This document shows positions 1 through 7,983 of a stretch of 34,001 nt of DNA, piece by piece. This DNA comes from an uncultured Muribaculaceae bacterium. Lineage in GTDB: Bacteria > Bacteroidota > Bacteroidia > Bacteroidales > Muribaculaceae. The position numbers and the translations under genes were made by a program. Under the pieces are notes generated by a model. It saw only the letters and a program-made list of their open reading frames with translations. It did no database searches and was not told where the DNA came from. Each line of letters starts with the position of its first letter. Position 1 is the first letter of the stretch. The stretch covers positions 1-34,001 of the forward strand of contig CAJTRS010000023.1 in the NCBI GenBank assembly GCA_910578805.1, given 5' to 3'.

Positions 1-142
1 AAGATACAACTCTCTTTCGGAGTTCGTCAATACGCTATCGCGGATGGTTGTACTAACCCGTGTCCATAAGAAACTACTTACGCCACATGCAACGCCCTTA
101 TAAATAGATATTTAGGATTCATTGCGACTACAAAATTCAAAA

Positions 143-175
143 CAAAGCGGTTTTTTACAAAGAAAAACCGCTTTG
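143..175 (-). terminator. distal hairpin terminator
   Basis: A perfect 13-bp inverted repeat (143-155 with 163-175, 7-nt loop). Read on the minus strand the stem is followed by TTTTGAATTTTG, a U-rich tail; on the plus strand it is followed by CAGGCG, so it is best read as a second, backup terminator for leftward transcription. Confidence 0.7.
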
Positions 176-218
176 CAGGCGTTCAAAATCGTGTATTTGT
201 ACAAATAACAAAAAACAA

Positions 219-239
219 TCCCCGGCTATTTGCCGGAGA
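219..239 (-). terminator. terminator of the TPR/AraC regulator gene
   Basis: A GC-rich hairpin with an 8-bp stem including one G-U pair (219-226 with 232-239) and a 5-nt loop, about 24 nt downstream of the stop codon at 263. On the minus strand it is followed by TTGTTTTTTG, as in an intrinsic terminator. Confidence 0.75.
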
Positions 240-262
240 TTGGTCATAATGCGGGTTTTTGG

Positions 263-1867
263 TCAAATATTTTTATGACGTACCATGCGTTTATACTCTG
301 ACGGAGTCAGCCCCGTCTCTTTCTTAAACGCAGTAATGAGGGAAGTGCGCGATTTATAACCGACACTTTGCGATATAGCTTCGATGGTATATTGTCCGAA
401 GTTTTCAGTATCGTTCAGTCTTTTACAAGCCTCCCGAACACGATACTTATTAATGAGATCGCGGAATGTGGTGTGAAGTTGTTCGTTAAGTATGGCTGAT
501 AATGTACGGGGACGTATGTCGGTAAGTTCCGACAGGCGATCAAGCGAAAAATCAAGATCAAATATTTCAGCAGACTTATCCAATATGGCCAATATCCGCA
601 TAGAGTCAGAGTGTTCGGACGCGTTTATAGCACCTTGTTCCATATTCGATTCCCTGAGTTTTCTGTTCGTGTCCTCCCGCTCTAATTTTAATTGTTGCCG
701 GTTATACAGATCACGGTAGCTTACCTGCAACCGTTGGTGACGTTTAACTGTTACGATGAGAATAACAACGGTAATTACCAAAATCAGTCCGACAGAAAAT
801 ATAATCCGTTCGCGCGACTTCTTTTGTCTGCCGGCCTCTGTAAGCATTACTGCTGCCTGACGTCGTTCTAAAGCAAGATCGTTGATGAATTTCAGGTTAT
901 TTATTGTCCCGAGGTTTTGAACGTTAAGTATGGAATCCTGAATTATGAGAAACTTTACGTGCATATCTTTGGCCGCGTCTGCATTACCTTCTTCCTTATA
1001 AATTTGCTCCATCTGATAATAGGCATCACTGACAGCCTCCTGGTCGTTAAATTTCTGTCCGAACATCAATAGCGTTTTCGCATAATACCGCGCGGAATCC
1101 AGCCTGTGTCTCTGACAATAAAGATATGAAAGCGCCCGGAGATTTTGATGGGTGTAAACAGGCTTGTTAGGAGTATCATAATCGGAGGTTAGCTGCAATT
1201 TCAGATAATTGATAGCTTTTACAGTATCTTTTTCAAGCAAAGCGAGTGCTGATTTTTGCCTTATACCTGCATAGCCGGAATCGGGAATATCGGACGGGAC
1301 AGGCAGACTGTCAAACAGTCTGATTTCATCGGCAAACTGCTCTATATATCCGGGCTTGTGTATTTCCGATGTGAAGTTACAGAATATGACAATCGCCTGT
1401 AGCCATGATTCATTTTCAGAAGCTATCTTAAATGCCTTTTTATACTCTTCTACGCTCAATTCAGCGAATTCAGGCGAATTGGCCTGTTGTGCGAAAATGG
1501 CATAAATGTCGGCAAAATTCGTTGCAATCTGGGTCGCAATAACCGGATTATCAACTTCATCACTTATTTCAGACGCTCTGACAAGTGACTTGTAAGCCGA
1601 TTTGTAATCCCCTACATATTGGAAATATATGCTACTAAGATTTACTGCCGCGATGGCACAATAATACTTCTGTTTTTTTGTCAGCCCGGCATCATAGCTG
1701 TTTACCAATCTTGAAAAGCAGACTATGGCACTATCCACCTTTTCAGTCTCACCGATAAGATGATTTTGACCCTGATGGATCAATGCAAGCATGTCTTTCA
1801 CAGTCATTGAATTGACTTTGAAAAAGCCTGCAGAAAACAATAGCACGATAAAAACCGCTCTCATCAT
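263..1867 (-). CDS. membrane-anchored TPR regulator with C-terminal AraC-type HTH
   Basis: A 534-aa protein. It has an N-terminal signal peptide or anchor (residues 1-20), a helical region of TPR-like repeats from about 35 to 320, one transmembrane segment at about 355-374 rich in V, I and L, a charged coiled-coil stretch at 375-410, and an AraC-type double helix-turn-helix at about 430-534 with the family's closing pattern GY-x4-S-x6-FKKETGLTPSEYK. The predicted topology puts the TPR sensor in the periplasm and the DNA-binding domain in the cytoplasm, an architecture common in Bacteroidota. The start is ATG at 1867, with a second Met immediately after. It lies 77 bp downstream of the PCMD lipoprotein gene on the same strand and no clear own promoter is seen, so it may be co-transcribed and regulate that operon (inference). 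By eye it is more AT-rich than the operon upstream. Ligand and targets are unknown. Confidence 0.88.
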   Translation of the reverse strand: MMRAVFIVLLFSAGFFKVNSMTVKDMLALIHQGQNHLIGETEKVDSAIVCFSRLVNSYDAGLTKKQKYYCAIAAVNLSSIYFQYVGDYKSAYKSLVRASEISDEVDNPVIATQIATNFADIYAIFAQQANSPEFAELSVEEYKKAFKIASENESWLQAIVIFCNFTSEIHKPGYIEQFADEIRLFDSLPVPSDIPDSGYAGIRQKSALALLEKDTVKAINYLKLQLTSDYDTPNKPVYTHQNLRALSYLYCQRHRLDSARYYAKTLLMFGQKFNDQEAVSDAYYQMEQIYKEEGNADAAKDMHVKFLIIQDSILNVQNLGTINNLKFINDLALERRQAAVMLTEAGRQKKSRERIIFSVGLILVITVVILIVTVKRHQRLQVSYRDLYNRQQLKLEREDTNRKLRESNMEQGAINASEHSDSMRILAILDKSAEIFDLDFSLDRLSELTDIRPRTLSAILNEQLHTTFRDLINKYRVREACKRLNDTENFGQYTIEAISQSVGYKSRTSLITAFKKETGLTPSEYKRMVRHKNI

Positions 1868-1932
1868 GAGTATTACATTTGTTATTTACATGCCAGTTGC
1901 GCAGATAAATATCGGATTGAGCCGGACGCCGG

Positions 1933-1960
1933 GGAATACGACTGTCAGTAGTCGTATTCC
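1933..1960 (-). other. hairpin at the 3' end of the PCMD lipoprotein gene
   Basis: A perfect 11-bp inverted repeat (1933-1943 with 1950-1960, 6-nt loop) whose loop contains the TGA stop of the upstream gene. There is no U-run after it on the minus strand, so it is not a classical terminator. It could protect the mRNA 3' end or separate expression of the lipoprotein from the regulator. Confidence 0.5.
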
Positions 1961-3573
1961 AGCCAGTAGTCCTTGATGCGGAGCACCGAGCCCGAACCTC
2001 CGGTAAAGTAATCGCCGTATTTGCTGGCCGAAGCAGTTATAAGAATATACTTGGGTACACGGTCGGTGGCATTGTATTTCAGTTCTATGGTCACATCGGC
2101 ATATTCCTGCATGGAATCATAGGTCTGAAATTCACCATATGCTATCACTCCGGCATCTTTGGGATCAAACAGATGACGGTCGGACTTCTTGGTGCGAATC
2201 TCGTAAGGCTGGTCCCAGTCACCGAGCGCACACCACACTATGCAGGTATCTATCTTGCCGAGCATATGGGTGAAATCAGGATTTACCTTGCTTGCATGGG
2301 ATATATTTACAGGATTGTACTTGATGCGGGCATGCAGACGCGTCGGGCGGTTCACATACGGACGTCCGAAAGCCAGAATGCCGTCGGTACCGTCGGTTCT
2401 CACATACTGTCCGGCAAACATGTTTCCGGCAGCAAGCTTACCGAGTATGGAAGCACCAACAAATCTGGTCTGCAACTCGGCGCCGTGATATCCTGTGGGA
2501 GAGGTGGCGTCCTCGATAGGAACAGTGTTGCTCTTTCCAAGGGTGGAGGCACCGCGGTTACCGGTGTCCCAGAAAGACTCTCCTCCACTTTCCCACGGAT
2601 TCCAGACCTTGCCGTTGTTGAGCCACCAGTCACGGAAACCCGAGTTGGGCAATTCCACCTCGGCTTCAGTGCGGAACTCCATTTCGGCACTATGGTCATC
2701 ACCGCTTACCGCCCGCACCACATAAGAGGTCTGAGATTCAAGATGAATGAGACGCGCCGAGAAACTGCCGCCATTTTCGGTGATCCATTCACGGGGCACA
2801 ACTGTCCACTCCTCGTCCGAAGCAAGGCGGTATTCAAACCCGTTGGTCTTGCCCACCTGTGCATCGGCATAAAGCCATGCCACATTGGTCCACGCATCGA
2901 TCCGAACCATATTGACACTCACATCGGTCTGAGTCACGGTAATCACCCACGAAGTTTCCTCTCCGAATTCAGTGACTGTGACAGTGACGGGCGATGTGAA
3001 ATCCACTTTCTGACGCGACAGGTCAGGCTCCATCACTGATAGCGGACCGGCCAATTTTATGGACCTAACCGTAACCGATTCCAATGATTGTCCGGTAGGC
3101 ACTAACGCCGACACCGTATGATTCTCCACATCAATCACCGAAGTACCTATCTGACTGGCAACGGTAAAATAACGCTCTATCTCCTGTACCGCCGATATAG
3201 TCCATGTGAAAGCCCTGTCATACAGGCCGAACTTCACCTCCACCGGAGAGCTCAGATCAAGCGGAGCATCAAACACTTCGGGGGTAAGACACACCGAACC
3301 TTCCGACAACTTCACGCCTTTCACCTCCACGCGCTCTATGTCGGCCCACTCTGTAAGCACTATGACAATGGTACGGCTTACCGAATCGATCTCCACAGGA
3401 GAAGCCAGCAGACTATGCCCCTCGGCATCGGTCTCGGCCACATCGATACTGATCACATTGGGCTGCACCCACGGATATGGCAGATCATTCTCTATACATG
3501 ACGGGAACGATACGGCCATAACGATAGAGGCCAGTATCCCCGCAAATCCTATATGCTTATTAAATATGTACAC
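1945..3573 (-). CDS. PCMD-domain lipoprotein
   Basis: A 542-aa protein with a signal peptide ending in SFPSC, giving a likely lipidated Cys26 (the Bacteroidota lipobox is loose). Residues from about 40 to 300 form Ig-like/DUF5018-like beta repeats ending in a fibronectin-like segment. Residues about 305-542 match the PCMD fold (putative carbohydrate metabolism domain): it opens with ELPNSGF and has the W-rich stretch WWLNNGKVWNPWESGGESFW. The domain's biochemical role is not established; a surface or periplasmic glycan-binding role is only inference. The start is GTG at 3573, chosen because it gives a full n-h-c signal peptide. It overlaps the last 14 bases of the upstream barrel gene, which suggests translational coupling. 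Its C-terminal domain resembles that of the protein at 5227-7779. Confidence 0.85.
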   Translation of the reverse strand: MYIFNKHIGFAGILASIVMAVSFPSCIENDLPYPWVQPNVISIDVAETDAEGHSLLASPVEIDSVSRTIVIVLTEWADIERVEVKGVKLSEGSVCLTPEVFDAPLDLSSPVEVKFGLYDRAFTWTISAVQEIERYFTVASQIGTSVIDVENHTVSALVPTGQSLESVTVRSIKLAGPLSVMEPDLSRQKVDFTSPVTVTVTEFGEETSWVITVTQTDVSVNMVRIDAWTNVAWLYADAQVGKTNGFEYRLASDEEWTVVPREWITENGGSFSARLIHLESQTSYVVRAVSGDDHSAEMEFRTEAEVELPNSGFRDWWLNNGKVWNPWESGGESFWDTGNRGASTLGKSNTVPIEDATSPTGYHGAELQTRFVGASILGKLAAGNMFAGQYVRTDGTDGILAFGRPYVNRPTRLHARIKYNPVNISHASKVNPDFTHMLGKIDTCIVWCALGDWDQPYEIRTKKSDRHLFDPKDAGVIAYGEFQTYDSMQEYADVTIELKYNATDRVPKYILITASASKYGDYFTGGSGSVLRIKDYWLEYDY

Positions 3574-4423
3574 CTATACCAAAATTAATATTAAACAAAT
3601 TGAACCTGAAATTGGCACCGCTGCTGAACCGCGAGCCCTCTTCCACTCCGTCAGTGATCTGCTTCTCATTTCGCATATGCACGCCGAACACGCCGAACGA
3701 TACATTGAAACTCACATAATCCATGATAAAAACACACAATCCCGGACTGAAATTCAGAGCTACTTCGGTAAAATCTGTACGTGTGTCACGTATCTTGCTG
3801 TTAAACGGACGCTTGAAACGTGATGACCCGCTACCGAATGACAACGCGGCCTCATTGAAGATGGCAAACCGCTTTGAACGTCCGAGCCCCACATAGTTTC
3901 TGTAAAATATACCGAGAGAATAATTCGACGAATAATAGCTTATGTCGTGAATATCGAAACTGAGGTCATCACCAAGATTCACGGCCAGATGCCCCAGGTC
4001 GGCTTCCTGGCGGGTGTAATCAAACTTCAGACCCACACATTGGTTGTTTTTGAAAAAATAAGCCACAGACGGACGTATCGCATACTGTTTGCCTTCAAAA
4101 TCAAAGTCTTTAAGAGCCTGTAGTATCTCCACGTCCGAGGCATCAAACTCGCCGTATGAAGCCATCAGTCCGAATGTCCACTGCTTTCGGGGGATAAACA
4201 GATAGTTGAACAGGCCACGGTCATAACGACCTAAATTTCTGTCAGGAATAACCAGATTCATGGTATCGGTGCCCACTATCACCAACTCGTCCATTTCGGG
4301 GTGGTGCACACGGCCTTTGACTATGTGGCCGATACTGTCGGGAGCCGCCGGAGCCATGGCACCCGCAGTCACTGCGGCTACAAGTGCCGCAAACAAAAAT
4401 ATTACACGTTTCATCATCTTCAT
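3560..4423 (-). CDS. outer-membrane beta-barrel protein, copy 2
   Basis: A 287-aa protein with a Sec signal peptide (hydrophobic core about 5-22, Ala-rich cleavage region near 22-27), followed by alternating-residue beta strands typical of a small outer-membrane barrel. It shares spaced motifs with the neighbour at 4429-5178: K-x-QW-x2-G near the start of the barrel, YRNYV/FRNYI, KRFAIFNE/RRFGLFNE, SPG, and NFRFNLFNINFG/NFKINLFSIQFG at the end. The two are therefore a tandem duplication. It starts at ATG 4423, 5 bp after the stop of its paralogue, and overlaps the next gene by 14 bp. The family is unnamed to me; a partner or pore for the two PCMD lipoproteins is an inference from gene order alone. 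Confidence 0.82.
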   Translation of the reverse strand: MKMMKRVIFLFAALVAAVTAGAMAPAAPDSIGHIVKGRVHHPEMDELVIVGTDTMNLVIPDRNLGRYDRGLFNYLFIPRKQWTFGLMASYGEFDASDVEILQALKDFDFEGKQYAIRPSVAYFFKNNQCVGLKFDYTRQEADLGHLAVNLGDDLSFDIHDISYYSSNYSLGIFYRNYVGLGRSKRFAIFNEAALSFGSGSSRFKRPFNSKIRDTRTDFTEVALNFSPGLCVFIMDYVSFNVSFGVFGVHMRNEKQITDGVEEGSRFSSGANFRFNLFNINFGIGVHI

Positions 4424-4428
4424 AGCCT

Positions 4429-5178
4429 TTACAGATAAAATGCCATGCCAAACTGTATCGAGAACAGATTGATCTTAAAGTTGGCGTTCTTGCTGTTACG
4501 GTGCGACACATGCACCTGATTAGTCACTGATTTGGTATGGGTGTAGCCGAAACCGAGCACACCCACATTCACCTCTATAGCCGAGTAATTGTTGAGGAAC
4601 ATTATGAAGCCGGGCGACAGTCCGATATTCATAGTGAAATTGCGCTCGTAAGTACCCTCCATATGACGGTTTACGCCCGACCCGGTATAGTTGGAAAATT
4701 TCGAATGTCCTCCGCCAAGCTCGAGCTGCACCTCATTGAATAGGCCGAATCGTCGGTTGTCACCAAACGAGATATAGTTGCGGAACGCTGCCATGGCGAA
4801 GAAATTTGATCGGATACCGTAAATGTTGTCTGCACCGAAAGTGGTCTCCGAATCCAGAATGAACTCGCCGGAATCAAGCTGACTGCGGCTCCGTTCGTAG
4901 CCTAATTTAATACCGGCGGCCATATTGTCCTTAAATGTGTATAGCGCCATCGGTGTCACCTTGAATGAATAGGTGTCACCGCTGAGATTTTCGAAAACCA
5001 GAAATTGGTAATTGCTCTGGTTACTTTGGGAATATCCAACACTTACTCCGGTAATCCATTGTCCTTTCGGCACAAACGACACTTGCTCAAGATCACGTTT
5101 GAAGTGTTCCTGAGCCGTGGCGGCCGGAGCTAATGCGGCAAGTGCCAATGTAAGCAATCCGATAGCTTTTTTTGTCAT
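4429..5178 (-). CDS. outer-membrane beta-barrel protein, copy 1
   Basis: A 249-aa protein from ATG 5178. An upstream in-frame TTG at 5196 would add six residues before the natural signal peptide and is rejected. The signal peptide MTKKAIGLLTLALAALAPA ends in ATAQ with cleavage before EH. The mature part is Gly- and aromatic-rich alternating beta strands ending in FGMAFYL, consistent with a 10-12-strand outer-membrane barrel. It is a paralogue of the next gene (motifs FRNYI, RRFGLFNE, SPGF, NFKINLFSIQFG). It lies 48 bp downstream of the large DUF4493/PCMD gene, with 5 bp to the following gene, so it is very probably in one transcript with both. The function is unknown. Confidence 0.84.
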   Translation of the reverse strand: MTKKAIGLLTLALAALAPAATAQEHFKRDLEQVSFVPKGQWITGVSVGYSQSNQSNYQFLVFENLSGDTYSFKVTPMALYTFKDNMAAGIKLGYERSRSQLDSGEFILDSETTFGADNIYGIRSNFFAMAAFRNYISFGDNRRFGLFNEVQLELGGGHSKFSNYTGSGVNRHMEGTYERNFTMNIGLSPGFIMFLNNYSAIEVNVGVLGFGYTHTKSVTNQVHVSHRNSKNANFKINLFSIQFGMAFYL

Positions 5179-5226
5179 ACTCTGTCGGTAATTCAATGTG
5201 ATTGTTAGTTTATTATTTTCATTTCG

Positions 5227-7779
5227 TTAATATGATAGTGTCAGCGCATCTATCCACAATGTGCTTCCGAGCGATGTGGCGGAGGGCATATCGTCAAGTG
5301 TGACCACATTCTCCGACTCATACTCTATGGAGCCCACATCAGAGCCCGAGGCAAACATCACTTTTATCCTGACGGCCTTGACACCGAATTTTTCATATTT
5401 CAACGGGAGAGAAAATGTTGTGTAACCGGTGACCGGGGCAAGAAGCATACTTCCATGAGCCACCACGATCTCCGCACCGTTTACCACCCCTATCACTTCC
5501 ACCCTCACCAATCCGCGGTCAGCGGGATTACTATAGACAGGTATATATCTGTAATAACCGTTGAGCGCTGACGGACGCGAAGCGAACTCCACGCCTTCAT
5601 TATAACGCTCGGACAATGTAGAGGCATCAAACGAATATTCGCCAATAAACAGTTTGCCGGCGGAACGGTGGGTTATATCCGGCACATTTTTGCTGTAATG
5701 GGTATAAGGCAAGCCGCTCTGTCGGTAATCGGGTATGCGGGCACCGTCTGTGTCCCAGGCCACACTCTGTATTTTCATTGCCGAGACACCGCTCGCACAG
5801 TCACTTACGGCATTAACCGAAGGGCACATGTACCATGTGTTGTGATTGGAGGCACCGCGGCAGAATGTCTTGTCATTGGTAGTGGCCCACTTACGGGGTG
5901 TACTTACGGAAAACGACCTGTAATTCTGCTGATTGAATATGTCCACAATATTCTGCGAGTACCGTCCTCCGCTGGGCATATCGGAATAGCTTATGGTCTG
6001 TTCCTGATCTTCGAAGTCACCGTTGGGCAACTGTATGTCGCGTTCTGTTGTAAATTTCACCTCGGAAGTAAAATCCGCCGGCGTTGCATCGGACAATACC
6101 GATGTGCGCAGAGTATATTCGGTATCGGGGCGTAAAACTCCGGCAATCACCATAGCGGCTTCGGGATAACGCACTACGGCATCTACACGGCCTCCATTGA
6201 CAAAAACCTTCAGATTCTCCGCTATCTTGCCGGCGATATCGGCGTCGGCAGCATCGATTTTAATATGCACCGAAGTAGCAAATGCGTCGATGCGGACCGA
6301 ATAATCCGGAACCTTACGCCGTGTAGTGAACCGCCCCACCTCATTACCGCAATACAGCACCCGCAAAGTCTCATGGGCAGACATCGACACCGGCAGCTTC
6401 ATACCGATCCGATACTGCCCTGCACCCAAAGATTCCACATTTGAAATCTCCACAGGGTTCCATCGGTCACGGTTGTCAAGAATCTCCACGGCAAGGTTTT
6501 CATCAAGAGTAAGAGAAGTGGAACTGACCTTTATGTCCAGCTCTTCGTCACAAAATTCTATGTCAGGGACATCAAGCAACGTGAAATCCACAGCAGAAAG
6601 CTCCACAGCAAGACACACAGGATCGGACACCTTGCCCAGCGTATTGACACCACGCAATGTAAATTCGGAACGGGTCTTCCCGCTTATGATCCGCAAAGCA
6701 GGAATGACTTCCGAAAAATCCAGATAACGGACAGCACCGTCCGCACCGCGGTCTATACTCAATCCAAGATCGGACATACGGTCTATAACCTCATCGGAAG
6801 CCGAAACCAAGTCCACCTCCTGAGGCCAACCCGCCTCGACAAGCGACGGCGACACAGTGGTCATTATTATACCGTCAGACGATTTTCCGGAAATTCCGAT
6901 TCCCACCGGCATACCGGCGCGGTCACCCTCCGTGATAACCAAAGCGTCACCGGATACAAACCCATGCGGCTCAAGCACCGGCACTGCCGAAGACAATAAC
7001 TCACGGTCAATACGTATCTCGATATCGTCAATACCGAAACGGCTGTCAAAGACCGCTTTTATTACCGGCTCTTCCGAGGTATCAACACAATCTATGGATA
7101 TTTGATAATAATTGCAGGCCTTGACATCGATATCACGGCACACATTGCACAACAATTCCGTGCCATCAGCCATCGTCAAGCCCAAATCAACCGATAATTT
7201 TCCCGGACGCAGATAAAGCGGCCGCATCTCCGATGAAAGATATGTGAAATAATCACCTCCCGATACATGCACAACCGCCTTTATGCCGGCAAACGATGAT
7301 ACCGCCTCATGCGTGAAATCCACATCGACCATAGCATTGGCCAACGCACATACCACATCACAGCCCGCTTCATCGCCATCTGACAGCCTGACTCCCTTCG
7401 AGCCGTAGAAACAAGCCCTGTCAAATCCTTCTGTTATATCTTCCTCATTAAAAAACTCCACAGTGTAATCACCGGGACTCAAAAGTTCGTCTGAAGGATA
7501 ATCGGCTATAGACTCCCATTCATGACCATACGGACTGCCGACACGGATCAGACGCATTCGCATATCGTCTTCGGAAGGGACCTCGGCCACAACACCGTCC
7601 TCCGGACCACGCGGAGTCATCACCTTAGCGTCAATTTGCATCTGCACGTGAAGCAAAGCCATTCCTGACCGCTCCACAACTGTATCCTCCGTACATGCGG
7701 CTGACAATACGCCGATTACAATCAGCATAACAGCCCTGACAAGCCTACAACCCGTAAAATCAATGTATCCACATGTCAT
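5227..7779 (-). CDS. DUF4493/PCMD-domain lipoprotein
   Basis: An 850-aa lipoprotein. I place the start at ATG 7779 rather than the upstream TTG at 7812: from 7779 the signal peptide has a basic region (RLVRAV), a hydrophobic core and lipobox LSAAC, giving lipidated Cys29. Residues about 35-235 match the DUF4493 pattern (short repeats around LLSPGDYTVEFF and the following beta-rich segment). The middle is Ig/fibronectin-like beta domains. The C-terminal part from about 590 opens with IQLPNGDFED, like the PCMD domain of the gene at 1945-3573, and ends LWIDALTLSY. It is the first gene of the leftward operon, so the complex probably starts with a large surface or periplasmic lipoprotein (inference). 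A weak TAAAGATA at 7832-7839 (minus-strand TATCTTTA, one mismatch to TAnnTTTG) is the only promoter candidate. Confidence 0.86.
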   Translation of the reverse strand: MTCGYIDFTGCRLVRAVMLIVIGVLSAACTEDTVVERSGMALLHVQMQIDAKVMTPRGPEDGVVAEVPSEDDMRMRLIRVGSPYGHEWESIADYPSDELLSPGDYTVEFFNEEDITEGFDRACFYGSKGVRLSDGDEAGCDVVCALANAMVDVDFTHEAVSSFAGIKAVVHVSGGDYFTYLSSEMRPLYLRPGKLSVDLGLTMADGTELLCNVCRDIDVKACNYYQISIDCVDTSEEPVIKAVFDSRFGIDDIEIRIDRELLSSAVPVLEPHGFVSGDALVITEGDRAGMPVGIGISGKSSDGIIMTTVSPSLVEAGWPQEVDLVSASDEVIDRMSDLGLSIDRGADGAVRYLDFSEVIPALRIISGKTRSEFTLRGVNTLGKVSDPVCLAVELSAVDFTLLDVPDIEFCDEELDIKVSSTSLTLDENLAVEILDNRDRWNPVEISNVESLGAGQYRIGMKLPVSMSAHETLRVLYCGNEVGRFTTRRKVPDYSVRIDAFATSVHIKIDAADADIAGKIAENLKVFVNGGRVDAVVRYPEAAMVIAGVLRPDTEYTLRTSVLSDATPADFTSEVKFTTERDIQLPNGDFEDQEQTISYSDMPSGGRYSQNIVDIFNQQNYRSFSVSTPRKWATTNDKTFCRGASNHNTWYMCPSVNAVSDCASGVSAMKIQSVAWDTDGARIPDYRQSGLPYTHYSKNVPDITHRSAGKLFIGEYSFDASTLSERYNEGVEFASRPSALNGYYRYIPVYSNPADRGLVRVEVIGVVNGAEIVVAHGSMLLAPVTGYTTFSLPLKYEKFGVKAVRIKVMFASGSDVGSIEYESENVVTLDDMPSATSLGSTLWIDALTLSY

Positions 7780-7945
7780 CTGGAAGAAATGCAAACAACA
7801 CCAATGAGGCAATGATTAGTTAATAATTGTGTAAAGATACGGCTTTTTCACCATATAAATAATGCTATCCGCTTAAAATTAGTTAATCGGCAAATTGATT
7901 GTCATTTTTAGCCGATAACCCACCCTCGGAATAGAGTTTTTTGTC

Positions 7946-7953
7946 TATTTTTG
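7946..7953 (+). promoter_or_regulatory. possible -7 element for the DUF4923 gene
   Basis: TATTTTTG matches the Bacteroidota -7 consensus TAnnTTTG, 30 bp upstream of the ATG at 7984. No good -33 TTTG box is seen 19-21 bp upstream, so this is tentative. Confidence 0.35.
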
Positions 7954-7983
7954 CAAAAATTGTAAAACCCCATTGTTCAACAA

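Larger units (their letters stand above)
1..262. other. intergenic left edge with two minus-strand terminators
   Basis: No convincing complete gene is seen. A plus-strand frame is open from base 2 to a stop at 110-112 and could be the 3' end of a gene starting left of the window, but its 36 residues match nothing I recognise. The rest holds two hairpins (143-175 and 219-239, listed separately) oriented as terminators for the minus-strand gene ending at 263, and a perfect 14-bp palindrome TATTTGTACAAATA at 194-207 lying between them. Confidence 0.5.

Noticed and set aside
2..112. plus-strand open frame at the left edge as a gene tail
   Set aside because: Only 36 codons, no recognised motif and no plus-strand terminator after it; kept as a possibility but not called as a gene.
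2173..3039. 288-aa plus-strand ORF
   Set aside because: Antisense to the PCMD lipoprotein; open only because of codon bias on the other strand. The same applies to 5668-6135, 10550-10978 and 22876-23475.
5179..5196. TTG start adding six residues to barrel copy 1
   Set aside because: ATG 5178 begins directly with a typical signal peptide (MTKKAIGLL).
263..7779. polysaccharide utilisation locus
   Set aside because: No SusC TonB-dependent transporter, SusD lipoprotein, glycoside hydrolase or sulfatase is present; the regulator type alone is not enough.
7780..7812. TTG start adding 11 residues to the DUF4493 protein
   Set aside because: The extension MPHWCCLHFFQ precedes the basic signal-peptide region and disrupts it; ATG 7779 gives a normal lipoprotein signal.
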